Shown piece by piece: positions 32,998 through 45,007 of a stretch of DNA of 64,000 bases. Within the stretch, counting starts at the first letter, position 1; the number at the start of each line of letters is the position of its first letter. Source of the DNA: Ficedula albicollis. Its lineage: Eukaryota; Chordata; Aves; Passeriformes; Muscicapidae. The notes beneath the pieces were generated by a model that ran no database searches, was not told the DNA's origin, and was given only the letters and a program-made list of their open reading frames with translations. The stretch spans positions 15,034,657 through 15,098,656 of the forward strand of contig NC_021677.1 of the NCBI RefSeq assembly GCF_000247815.1, read 5' to 3'. Made by a program: the position numbers and the translations under genes.

Positions 32998-35900
32998 AAA
33001 AAAGGCAAAATTCAGAATGTGGGGGCAGGAGATGTGCCCAGCAAGGAGCTCAGTCCTGTGCTGCCAGGACAGCCAGGTGAGGGCACGGGTCACTCTGACA
33101 CCTGTGTGACACAGGACCTGCCACAGTCTCCACACAGGGATAAAGATGGAACAAAGCTGGTTAAAAGCCACTTCCCAGATCTCGGCAGATTTCGAAAGGA
33201 CAGGTAATGTGGAGCAGTGACCTTCAGTATGCAATGTCAGCATATTTCTGCAAAGCCTGGCCCTTCACAATCTCCAATAAAAGCACAGCAGGGTAATAAA
33301 ACAGTGGCTGGCAGCAGGCAGGCAATGCCAGGCTGAATGGCATGAGCTGAAACCACCAGGGACTTCCTATGCAGAGAGCTCATCAGCCCAGGCTGAGGTC
33401 TCAGACATTTATTAATGCTGCTGAAAATAAAGATATCCCAAATATTTGCCCCAACAGACTCAGTATGAGAAGTTGAACGCTTCAGTGGGAGAATGTCCCA
33501 TCCTTTTAAAACTGTGAGCTGTAGCCTAAACAATCCTGAGCTCACTGGACATGGGAAAATGTTGACGCCACTCAGAGGGGTCAGTAACTAACCCCATAGT
33601 TCAGGGCAGTGCTTGGCAAGCCACTGGCTGGGCTTTCCATTCCCTTGGCAGAAGGGGAAGTACTGAGTCACCATGTGGCTGCCCTGCAATGGGGCTCTGT
33701 CCTCCCCACTGACATCTCAGGGTATTTGTGGATGCCTGTGATACTCACCAAGCTGCTTTGTGAAGATCATTGTGAGAACAGCCTGTACCAAGGTCTACCA
33801 GCATCTAAACAGCAGTCCTGGACAAACCCAAACTGTGGGGTCAACACCTTCCTCAGCTGCACAAAGATGCATCCAGGCTCCTCCAAGCTACACTGGGATC
33901 TTGCACCAACTTTTTACCTGTTGTATTTCTGCCAAATGGGCCAAGAGGCTCAAAAGATATGTGTATTAGGAGGGGCACCCACAGCTCAAAAGACCAGATA
34001 ACACAAGGCTTCTTTTTCCATTTTTATTTTAGTAGCCAAACTAAACACCTACGCAGCATCCAAGAGTGGGGAACACACTGCACACACAGTCATGCCCAGG
34101 CTGCTGGGAAGAGACAGAGCAAAACAGCCCCTCTGCCCCCAGTTTTTAATCCCAGTATGGAGCTTAAGCAGGTTTGATTTGGCACATTCCCACCCTTATT
34201 TGGCTGTCTGCTGCAGAGCGCAGCCAAGGACCGGCTGACGGGAAATGACATCTTTTCTTCCCAGCCCCTCACAACTGCTCCATGACTGTCTGCAGCAGTT
34301 TACAACATGTAATGGTAACACACTGACTCAGTGGGATGAGACATTTCAAGCTTCTCAGGAAAAGAAGAGACTTAGTCAGATAAATATTAGTAAATTGAGC
34401 AAGCTGGGCTACGTGCTATTGCTGATTAATCCATGGCTTGCGTATGGTACAAGAAAAGGGATCTCACAGATTGAGCAAAGATGCTTCCTCTGATGCCCTT
34501 GTTTAAATTAACCCAAAAGCCCCAGCCTTGCCGAGTATCATTTACTGTAATCACCTAGCAAACAGCCTTGGTGGCCTGAATTCATCCCCCTGGCTGAGAC
34601 CTTTCCACGTGAACTGCCCCTAAGAACTTTTTCACCTGAGCTTGTCCATCTTGGAGCAATGTACCCGAGCTCCCTCTGTGTTCATGGAATGAGCTGAACA
34701 CCCCCAAGGGAGACTGAGCCCCCTCCCAGGGCATCTCCATTATGACCAGCTGTTCCACTCCCCTCCAGGAGGTCCTGCCCACAGAGGGACTGGCACCCAC
34801 CGGCTCACCAGTGGAGTCTGGGGCACCAATTTGTCCCGGGACATTTCTGAAGGAAGAGAATAATAAAGAACTATAGCCAAAAACTTCCCAGAAATACTGG
34901 ATCAGTCTGGAAAAAAAACCCAAAAACCCCCAAACATTTTAAGGAGCATAAAGATGTGAAAAAATGGAATAAAATGGGAAAAACATGACAAAGCTCTGCT
35001 CATTACAGATCTTCCCCAGTAACAACCCACAGTTTTAGTTTACAGCTATTTAGGGTTTTTTGAGTACAAGTTTCCTAGGATACCCAGTGGTCACTATACT
35101 GAGCTCCAGCTAAAAGTGCCTGTGGATACAGCTACGCCCTAATATAAACATGGAGGGCAGCAATTTACAATGCCAGACCATATGTTTCTCTGTTACTAAT
35201 CGACTTCAGCTGCCAGGATTACAGTGTCAGTCCTGCAAACCAGCTTTTTCCCCTACAGATGTCATGTTGAAATCATTATAATAAAAGCAATTTTACAGCC
35301 TTCAGCCTCCACTTCCCTCTGCTGCTGGGAAGCCTGCATTAATGCTGTCAGAATTAGGGGTCCCTCTCCAGGGACAGACCCCTGGGAGAGGAGATGCAGG
35401 GCTCCAGGGTTACAGAGGGACAATGGGAATAAGCCCAAGACAGCTGCAGAAATGCCAGTCCCTGCAATGGCTAATAGCTGCAGCAGGAGCTCCTGCATCT
35501 TTTGGGAGGGAGATGCAATATTGGTGGGATAAATGCATGACTAAATCCCACAAAAAGGGCAGCAGGTCCTACTGATGGGCACGTGGGGAGAGCCGCCTGT
35601 GGAGTCAAATTGAGGAAACCCCCATTTTTGGGGCGTTTTTCCCCGGTGTGATCCCTGCCCATCCTCATCCCTGACCTCAAAGCATGGGCTGCTGCTGGCA
35701 GCGCCTGCATGGCTGCAGCGCTTTGTTGCCATGACTCACGTAGCTACGGCAACCCGATGTTGCCAGCAGCAGGGTACATGACGCCTCATCCTCGGAAAGG
35801 ATGATCAAATCCCTCCTCTGGAGCGGGCACTCACTTCTGAGAGGTGTGTCATGGCACAGCCATCGATGCAGCCTGCGAGAGCTGGCGCCAGCAGACCACC

Positions 35901-36347
35901 CGTCAAGGCTGAGCGTGGCCATCCCATCCCACACCCAAAAAAAATCCCCAGACGCAACACACACGGGTAGAAGCATCCCCTCCCAGCAGCCAAATGCTGT
36001 TCCCTTCTCCTGGGAAGGGGATGAAACCACACTTCCGAGCCGAATTGTCAATTATGCTTTTAAAAATGCCCCTTGTAGATTGGAAATTGCTTTGGGGCAA
36101 AGCAGAGGGTGGCGCCAGCAGCCCTGGTGAGTGTGGGAAGAGGGAGATGGCCATGTGGGACAAGGCTCCTCTGAATGAATCTCAGTCTGCTTCCCATCAC
36201 CTTCCTCTGGTTCACACTCCCCACCGTGCTATTTTCCCCCTCTTTCTAAGACCAGAGACAAATTCCTAAATTTAGAGATTCCTGGAGATGTCCTGCATTT
36301 GAGGGGCAAGGAAGGGTCAGTGTCTGATGACTTCATATTAAAGGCAG
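29829..36347. other. Intergenic, no gene recognised
   Basis: About 6.5 kb without an exon, RNA gene or classified transposon that I can support. It includes A35 at 32962-32996. Confidence 0.5.
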
Positions 36348-36595
36348 CCATGGTAGTTGTGTTTGGGAGCTCATGGTAGTTGTGTTTGGGAGCTGACACA
36401 GCGTTGGCCATGGTGATGTGCTGTGTTGCAAGAAAAAAAACATCCCCTCTTTCTCACAACTAAACAACTAAACCCACCATGGTAGTTGTGTTTGGGAGCT
36501 CACACAACGTTGAGGTACGGCCATGGTGATGTGCTGGGTTGCAAGAAAAAAAAAAAACAAACCCTCTTTCTCACAACTAAACAACTAAACCCAAA
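36348..36595. repeat. Duplicated block with CATGGTAGTTGTGTTTGGGAGCT
   Basis: The short element CATGGTAGTTGTGTTTGG occurs three times (about 36349, 36373 and 36478). After the second and third copies a longer block continues through GCCATGGTGATGTGCTG, GCAAGAAAAAAAA, and CTCACAACTAAACAACTAAA. This is a roughly 105-bp duplication plus a partial third copy. Confidence 0.88.
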
Positions 36596-39120
36596 CGAAA
36601 GGGAGTGACAGGTTCCTCCCAGCTGGCAGCCCCAGCTTGGACAGAGACAGCAGTGGCACCTGAGCTGCAATCACCCAAAGCTCCCATTAGCTGCAGCTTG
36701 GCCCTTAATTATCAAGGCCATCCACTACCTACACGTACTCACACCACCCTGTGACACTTGTCCCTGGCTTTGGTGCCAGGGTACGAGGCAGGGCTGCATC
36801 ACTTCTCTTCCCCTCTCCCCAGGTGCTGAGATGAAACCCTGCTGTCAGCTCTTCACCTAAGTTACTAACCCTTATTGTTTAAAAAATAGGGCAATATACA
36901 TATATTTTCTTTCCTCAAGCAAAACTAATGCTATAGACTTGTATCAGCAGTGACCAGCCACCACGGCATGCACTGGGATTAGGACTGTGCTACTTACCTG
37001 TAAGTAATTGCCAGGTTTCCTGGACCAGGTTGCTCTGAGCTCCTTGCAGCTCTCCATTCTTTCCTGAGAAATGTTCCTGTAGGAGATCGCTTGTGATTTG
37101 GCTCTGCTGCCCACTTTGGATTCAGCTACAGTCACCTTTGCTTTCTGTCTCAGTAAATGAGATTAAATTTTAAAACCTACTTTATGGAATTTCTGCATGG
37201 TCACAATGGCAGAGACCCTACGGTACTTTAATATGCTATATTTTTTCTTTTATCCACTTAACTAACCCATCTTAGGTAAATAGTGGAGCTTTCATACAAT
37301 GGACATATGTTCAAAACTAGGCTCCCTGTTCAGCATTTTTTCCACTATAAACAATATTTTCACTTTTTTTCTTCTTTTCTTTCTTTTTTTTTTTTTTCTT
37401 TCCTAGTAATTTTCTATTTTGGCCAGCATTAAGGCAAGTTTACTGAGGTGACAGCTGGGGGAGGCTTTTAATATTTCAAAATGATGGATAAATGCACAAG
37501 AAAAATCACCCAGATGAAAGCAAAAGCAGAAAGACAGAGACCAAAGTGGTCTGCTGGCCCTGCATCTACAGATACAAGTTTCATTTAAAAGGAAATTCAG
37601 GTTCTTTTACTGGAACTTTTGAAGCAAGGTGTGCACAAACAAGCCAAGTCCTGCAGCCTTTCCACACCAGGAGCCTTCCTCCAGATGTTCCTTGTATGCT
37701 CCTGACTTGCTGCCTGGGTTTTTTTTTTCTCTTTTTGAAGTGGCGTCCCATTTCCTGTGCACAAAGACTATTCCCTGTTTCATTTTGGGGCCAAATTGAA
37801 AATATCTTTATGATTTCTGCTTAATATCCAGCTCTGCTCCTGGTTGGCTCCAGTTCCCTTATTCTTACAGGGCCTTTGGGTCAGAAAGTGGTTTTAGAGA
37901 TCAGACCAGCATCTGCCCTTAAAATGTAGATGTGCAGCCTAATTGTAAATCAAACCCTTACTGAAACAAAATAAATCACACTGAAAAGTGGGATGCAGTG
38001 TTGGCTCTCAAGGAAAAGCCTGCAGCTCTTCACATGCCAGGGCACAGCTCCACATGTGTTCTGCAGCCTCTGCCCTACCCCACAAGCAGTGATGGCCACC
38101 GTGGTCTTCCCAGAGCAATTCCCAGCCCATCCCTCCCTGAAAGGCTCAGTCAAACCGCTCCTGGCTCATTCATCAACCCTGGGAGCATCACACAGCCCCC
38201 ACCTTTTTTCTGACCCTCCCCACAGATGTGTAGGCTGCAGTGAATTGTCAAAGCATGGCCCTGTACTCCGGCAGATGAGTGATTTGCAGCGGAAATGGGT
38301 TTGGCTGCAGCTCTGATTTGTTCCCGGGAAATGGGCTTCTGACCCTGCCGATGTCCCTGGGAACGCTGCCAGCCTCTTCAAAGGGGCCAGGCCTTGCTTT
38401 GTAACCCTTGGGGTTTGGCTTGCAAACACCTACAGGGGCGCCAGTCATCCCAGGGAGGCAGGAGGAGAGCAGGGCTCAAAGTCCGAAGGGTGATGCTGCC
38501 CATGGTACATACCTGAGCAAATACTGCTGGAGACACGGCATGAACAAGGTCATTAAGCACAGCCCTGCCCTTGGCTGCAGCATCAAGGCAATGGTTTGGA
38601 AGCTGGATCAGCCCTGTGTCAACTATCGTGAAGGAATGACAAAATGAAAGGTGTCCAAGAGGAAGGGACTGCAGGCTCACACGTGCCTCTTAAATATCAC
38701 CTCCAGCTGCCACAGCCTTTCCTGACTTCCCCATGGCACTGGGCACTGCCCAGACTACAGCTGTGGTGCCTTCCCTGGAGGAGGGAATGGGATAAACCCA
38801 GTGATTGCAGGGGATAAAAACAAGGGGAGGCAGAGTTAATGCAGAACTGGAGAGGTGGGCTGCCCTCAGTAAAGGATGAAGGAAGGGCTGATGGTGATGG
38901 TGCAGAGATGGTGGGATGCAGGGCCTCAAATGAAGCTGCTGGGCTTGGGCTTGGCTGAGTGTCTTGGGGTGACCAGGGGCTGGACTCAGACCAGATGTCC
39001 ATGGGAGATGGCAGAAACCCACCACAGGCTTGGCTTGGACCCCTCTGCCCCAGGTAGAGATGATGCTGTGAAGATGCCCAGATCCAGGCCCCTAGGAACA
39101 GAGCGCTGGGAGCATCCTGT
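36596..39120. other. Intergenic upstream of PHLDA2, no gene recognised
   Basis: Mostly moderate-GC sequence with a T-rich tract near 37370-37400. No exon recognised. The last part leads into the PHLDA2 CpG island. Confidence 0.5.
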
Positions 39121-39295
39121 ATCCCATTAGGGATCTGAGAAGCGGCAGGGAGCGCTCGGAGGGGCTGTCTCGGATCACAGCGGCCCCATCCCCAGCGCGG
39201 GGGGGCTATCCTTGACGGACAGAGGAAACACGGGTGGGGAGGGGAGCGGGCAGACAGCACTGGGGGCACGGCAGCGGCAGGCTCCGGGCCCCTCG

Positions 39296-39842
<547 letters not shown>

Positions 39843-39850
39843 TTCATTGC

Positions 39851-39857
39851 AATAAAT
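39851..39857 (+). promoter_or_regulatory. PHLDA2: Possible TATA-like element of PHLDA2
   Basis: AATAAAT is the only AT-rich core element between the poly(G) run and the GC-rich 5' UTR, 83 bases before the start codon. A start of transcription near 39880 would be consistent. Tentative. Confidence 0.3.
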
Positions 39858-39939
39858 TGTTCCCATCGCGGCGCGGCTCGGTCAGCGCCGCCCGAGCAGC
39901 AGCCGGAGCAGCAGCCGGAGCCACCGCCGCGGAGCGAGG

Positions 39940-40338
39940 ATGAAGATGCAAGCCGAGGTGATCCGCGAGGGCGAGCTGGAGAAGCGGAGCGACAGCCTTT
40001 TCCAGCTGTGGAAGAAGAAGCTGGTGGTGCTGACCAAGGACAGCCTCAGCCTGTTCCCCGACGGGCACAAGCGGGCCAAGGGCAAGGAGCTGGGCTTCGG
40101 CTCCATCCTCAAGGTGGACTGCGTGGAGCGCACGGGCAAGTACATCTACTTCACCATCGTCACCAAAGACCGCAAGGAGATTGACTTTCGGTGTCCGGAC
40201 CAGAGCTGCTGGAACGCCTCCATCACCATGGCCCTCATCGACTTCCAGAACAAGCGGGCCATCCAGGACTTCAAGAGCCGCCAGGAGATGGAGCAGGCGG
40301 CGGGCACCCAGGAGCGGCGGCTGGCCCGGGCACCCTGA
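39940..40338 (+). CDS. PHLDA2: PHLDA2, pleckstrin homology-like domain family A member 2
   Basis: A complete 132-residue protein, [18 protein letters not shown] to RRLARAP. It is almost entirely a PH domain (about residues 7-105), with the family landmarks [42 protein letters not shown], and [23 protein letters not shown]2 is a small cytoplasmic phosphoinositide-binding protein that restrains growth, and in mammals it is an imprinted placental growth regulator. This start was chosen because it opens the conserved MK...[12 protein letters not shown] terminus and sits in GCGAGGATGA. The tail after the PH domain is about 20 residues shorter than the Pro/Ala-rich tail of the human protein (152 residues). 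The entire CDS is in one exon, as in mammals. Confidence 0.97.
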   Translation: MKMQAEVIREGELEKRSDSLFQLWKKKLVVLTKDSLSLFPDGHKRAKGKELGFGSILKVDCVERTGKYIYFTIVTKDRKEIDFRCPDQSCWNASITMALIDFQNKRAIQDFKSRQEMEQAAGTQERRLARAP

Positions 40339-40356
40339 GCTCCTCCCGCGCCCCAG

Positions 40357-41330
40357 GTGAGCCCGCCCGGCCCTCGGCGCTGCGCTTCGCGGGCTTCTCC
40401 CTCCATCCTTCTGAATGATTTCACTCATTTAAAATAGTTCGGGCAGCCGGACGGGCGGGAGGGACCCGCTCGGCCCCGGGGGATGCACGGCCACCCCCGA
40501 CACCGAGCCCCGATACCGCGCAGTGCTGCCCGGCCAGCGCACGGGGCTCTCGGAGAGCGCTGCTCTGGTTTCGGGGAGCGCTGCCCTGCCCCGAGCCATC
40601 GCACGGGGCTCTCGGGGAGCGCTGCTCTGATTTCGGGGAGCGCTGCCCTGCCCCGAGCCATCGCACGGGGCTCTCGGGGAGCGCTGCTCTGATTTCGGGG
40701 AGCGCTGCCCTGCCCCGAGCCATCGCACGGGGCTCTCGGGGAGCGCTGCTCTGATTTCGGGGAGCGCTGCCCTGCCCCGAGCCATCGCACGGGGCTCTCG
40801 GGGAGCGCTGCTCTGATTTCGGGGAGCGCTGCCCTGCCCCGAGCCATCGCACGGGGCTCTCGGGGAGCGCTGCTCTGATTTCGGGGAGCGCTGCCCTGCC
40901 CCGAGCCATCGCACGGGGCTCTCGGGGAGCGCTGCTCTGATTTCGGGGAGCGCTGCCCTGCCCCGAGCCATCGCACGGGGCTCTCCGGGAGCGCTGCTCT
41001 GATTTCGGGGAGCGCTGCTCTGATTTCGGGGAGCGCTGCCCTCCCTGCCCCGAGCCACCGCTCGGGGCTCGGCCCCTTCTCCGATGCACCGCGGGGTATT
41101 TCTGCTGGGAGCCGGGCTTTGCAGCGTGCTGAGAGGACGACACGTGGGGGTGGCGGGGAATAAGAAATAGCACTCGGCAGGCAGTGCTTTCCTCACAGAA
41201 TCTGCTAAAAGATAGAAAACCTGTGAAAATAAATGCTCAGTGCTTACTCCCCCTTTAAAGTTCCCCATTTTTTGTTCCTGTGCCTCGCTCTTCTGCTTGT
41301 TTAACCCACTTCCTCTTGCTACCTTTACAG
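40357..41330 (+). other. PHLDA2: PHLDA2 intron in the 3' UTR
   Basis: Donor CCCCAG|GTGAGC lies 18 bases after the stop and acceptor CTTTACAG ends at 41330. An intron just after the stop matches the two-exon layout of mammalian PHLDA2. The intron carries the 62-bp minisatellite. Confidence 0.7.
40539..41056. repeat. 62-bp minisatellite, about 8 copies, in the PHLDA2 intron
   Basis: Unit starts (GCACGGGGCTCTC) fall at 40539, 40601, 40663, 40725, 40787, 40849, 40911 and 40973. Middle copies look identical, while the first and last carry changes and the last includes a 23-bp internal duplication. Each unit contains two AGCGCT palindromes and several CpGs. Confidence 0.97.
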
Positions 41331-41745
41331 CATACCACTGGATGATAAACCAGATCGAGTGTCTTGGACTGAAATGGGACAGGGTACCAATGAAGGAAAG
41401 CAAAGAAGAGAGCTGGAAGCAGCTTGGTTTTCTCCAAGCCCGTTGAGGCTGCTGAGCAAAGAGCCCTGAGCTTTGCCTGAGATGCATAAAGAAAAACCAA
41501 AGACTTTCGTACAGGACTTCTAGCAAAGCGTCCACGTGTTTTCAGTGGCACAGCTTTGTGAACTATTATCTTCTATTTATGAGATGCAAGGAAGATTCAA
41601 TACTGACTGGTGGTGTTAAACACAGTTTAAATTATTTCTAGTATCTATATTTGTATTTATTTTGTTGAATGTCTTTCAGCAGTTACTGGTCTTAATATTG
41701 CTTTTGCATTAATGTGTCCATTCCAAATAAATTACTTGAAATGTT
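41331..41745 (+). other. PHLDA2: PHLDA2 second exon, non-coding 3' UTR
   Basis: Follows a good polypyrimidine acceptor and ends after AATAAA at 41726-41731. It contains AU-rich TATTTAT-type elements (about 41573 and 41653), common in unstable mRNAs. The 3' end is estimated. Confidence 0.65.
41726..41731 (+). terminator. PHLDA2: Poly(A) signal AATAAA of PHLDA2
   Basis: Canonical hexamer at the end of the inferred second exon, followed by a T-rich stretch (TTCACTTTTTATT). Confidence 0.75.
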
Positions 41746-43159
41746 CACTTTTTATTACTGTACTCTGGGCTGCAGTAATTTTTGTTGAGACGTATCTGTG
41801 GATATGGCAGTGGTGAAGTGGCATAAAAAGAGTGGGTAAGGCTTGGCTTTTTGGTGCCCTGGACTGGGCAGTGGGAGATGGAGAAAGCCCAGATAACCTG
41901 TTTGTGTTTGACCTTGTCTCCTGACCAGGGAGGGAAAATGTGTTGAGGTTCAGTTCTGGTCAGTGGTGGAGATAGAAAAGCCTACCATAGCTTGCAGAAG
42001 TGCTCTTCCAGAAGCTCTTTTCCATAAAGTCAAGTAATGGCAGTTGCAGAAGGCACAGGAGCTCCCTGCCACAGGAAAATGCTGCTCCCCCAGCCCCCAT
42101 AGCTTAGTGCTGTGCTAAGGCACAAGACTGGATTCTTGGTTTCGAAATGAGCGCGCCAACGCTCCATGGATTCCTCAGCTTTGTAGCAAAGCAAGCTGAA
42201 CTCGCTCTTCTCTCTTCCTTCAGCTCTGCAGTCTCTAGACAGAATTAAATTTCTCCAGAATAACTGAAGAATGGAGGCAGGCTCTTTTCCTATAGCATCT
42301 GGACCAAGAAGCTCGGAGAAAAAAATCAGCTGAATTTTTTGGATAAAAGTGCTGAATTCTTTTTTTTTTTTTTTTTGTGAGGCTCAGTTCTCACTGACTA
42401 ACCTGGGCTTCCTCGAGAGCAATGCTGCAGCACACGACTCAACTCTGGCAGTCAGGACTGTGAGCATAGAGGGCAAAGTATTCACTCCAAACTCGGTCAT
42501 TTCCAGCAGGCAATCTCCCCAGTTCTTGCAGGAGACTTTGTACTAGAGGAAGTTGCGAAGTATGTGATTACATAAGCCTGTAGTAAGAGCAAGACTCGGT
42601 GCAGGGAGGGGAAAAAACCTGGAAGGAGGGTTGGCCCAGTGTCTGGAAGTGGCAGGGAGGTCTGGCACTGCAGCCTGGTATGGCAGGGCTTTGCATCCTC
42701 CTTGCTGGCAGCTCGTGCACAGGCAGGGTTGCACATGACTGAGCTGTGGATGTAACAAACCCCTGGCCACGGCATTTGAAAGCCTTTGGCCTCAGTGCCC
42801 CCTCCAACCTGAGAATGCTGGAGATGCATTTAATGCAGCAAAACAATGCTCAAAAGCAGATGTGTTTTACCCCCCGTTTTTTCCTGGTACCGTTTCAGGG
42901 CGCTGAAATAAAAGGCCAAAGCAGAGCAAAGGCACTGGCTCCTAATCCCTTCAGTTTCAGTGAATCCTAGAAGGAATGCTGCCTGACAACAGCTGAGGGT
43001 TAGGGGCTGCTGCCTGCCACGACAGCCACTGCTGTAGGGGGGGAATGGGAGGAACCCGATAGCTCCAGGGGTCCCATGGCCCCCAGCTGCTCCAGCACAG
43101 CTCCCAGACCCTTGAAAACTGATCTGTCCCTTACTCTAGATGAAAATGTTGACAAAATT
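41746..43159. other. Convergent intergenic gap between PHLDA2 and SLC22A18
   Basis: About 1.4 kb between the two gene ends, including a T17 tract near 42361. No gene recognised. Confidence 0.6.
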
Positions 43160-43264
43160 GAAAGATTGTTCAAATAGTTTTATTCCAGGCTTACAGAATC
43201 AAAAATAAAACTCAAGAATTTATTTCTAGGGAAAAAATAAGGAGGTTATTTTCTTGCAAATGCA
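43160..43264 (-). other. SLC22A18: SLC22A18 3' UTR
   Basis: On the minus strand the stop at 43265-43267 is followed within 90 bases by AATAAA at 43219-43224 and again at 43179-43184. A short UTR ending near 43160 is inferred. Confidence 0.6.
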
Positions 43265-43452
43265 TTATTGGCTTTTCATCTCTCCCAGAGGGATTTTACT
43301 CTTCAAGAGGTAAACAAACAAACCTAAATTGACCATTAGCTGTAAATAGCCGAAGGAGGAGACTCCAAATTGTTTATACAAAACTCCACCAATGGTTGGA
43401 CCCACCGTCCGGGTCAAGGGCTGCACTGAGGCACAAATCCCAAGCATGGCAC
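43265..43452 (-). CDS. SLC22A18: SLC22A18 terminal coding exon
   Basis: After acceptor CTCCTAG it completes a Gly codon, then encodes 61 residues from AMLGICASVQPLTRTV through GGVLYKQFGVSSFGY to IPLGEMKSQ and TAA. It contains the last one or two membrane helices and a short cytoplasmic tail. Confidence 0.95.
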
Positions 43453-44961
43453 CTAGGAGAGATGGCAGAGACACACAGGGTGAGAGCAATTCCTGGCATG
43501 GAAAACCAGAGAAGAGCACATCCCCTTCATCCCTGACGCTGCTCCCCTGCAGTAGCAAATTAGCAAATCACTTCAAATAACTTCTTGCATTAATTTATAG
43601 CGGTGCCATTAGGGTTTGCTCTGGTTAGGGACTCCTGCAGGCATGGGACCAGTGTCCACCAGGAGCCAGCTCTGCCCTTCCCTGAGCAGTCTGGGCAATA
43701 GCAGCACTGCCCAAAAAGCAAAGTGGGTGCTCACCACTGTTGTCACCAGGGTCCAGGGAAGCCTTTGGCACCAGAAAGTGCTGCTGAGTATCACACCTAT
43801 ATCACCCTGGCAGGGCTGGTAACTGCTGCATGGGATTAGGGATGGAGAGGTAATTTCTAGGGTCATGTTTGAGCCTTCCTAGCAAATCACGCAGATTCTT
43901 CCAATCTCCTAATTACCTGAGTGGGCCCTGCTCCACCCAAGCTACTACTGCATTTATTCTCCAGTCTGAAACAGAGAAACAGCTCTCCAGCAGGAGTGAG
44001 AGGGTTAGGCCTAACTAGGTCTTTAAGAATAAATAAATAAAACCACAGATAAAGCCAGAACCCCCTAGAGATATTCCCCCACCCCCCCTTTGCGAGGAGA
44101 GCGGATATTTCCATTTGGATGGATACGAGCCCTCCTCCCGCCGGGCCGGTTCCCCTCCAGCAGCTCTCACATTTGCATCCTTAACAGGAACCCAGCGGCT
44201 GGGGAAGCACCTCCACTTTGGCAAAGGCCAGGTTTTTTTTCCACGTGCAGACGGATGGCCAGGACATCCCCTGGGACACAAAGCTGTCCCACACACAGCC
44301 AGAATGCTCTTTTGTCCTGCAGTCTTTGTTCGGGACAGCTGTCATGTTCAGAGGAGCAGAAAATAGCAAATCGTTCTGAGAGGAACAGCAAGCTGGCAGC
44401 TTCAATAAACTTGTGCTCAGCGCTGAAATGATGTTTGCAATTATTTTTTTGCTATCAGTATGGTTATTTGGGCTGCTGGCATCAGTTTTCCACTAAGACA
44501 CAGGCTGAGGTGTTATCACCACACACCCGGGAAGGATGAGGAGAATGCAAAAAGTGGAGAAAGAGTGCGATATTGAACGTGGGCAGCCACGGGGAAATGA
44601 TCCCCGGCTCCCAGAGAGAGCAGGCAGCCAGGTGTTCGTGTAATGCCGGGCAGCGACTGCCGGGCTTTTATCAGCGTGCTTAAAATACTTGTGCAATGAG
44701 CCCAAGCCAAGGGTGTAACCATGTGGAGAGGGAAATCTCCCGGGAAGCGCTGCCGAGTGCTCCTCCCACGCATGGGAACACAAAGGCGATGGGTGGGACC
44801 TGGCCTTGACCCTTTGCCAATGGGAACCATCCCACAACCACCTAACTCTCTGGGCAGGTTTTGCAATTATTTTTTCCCCTCTAGGTATTTGAATTAAACT
44901 AATTACTACGTGCAATTGCCAAACTGGCTCTTATGATTGAGGAGGCACTTTTTTTCCCTTT

Positions 44962-45007
<46 letters not shown>

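Noticed and set aside
40429..41535. 368-codon minus-strand frame with a repeating protein motif
   Set aside because: The 62-bp unit lacks stops in antisense and is not a multiple of three, so a 62-residue periodic product appears automatically. It is antisense to PHLDA2 and resembles no known protein.
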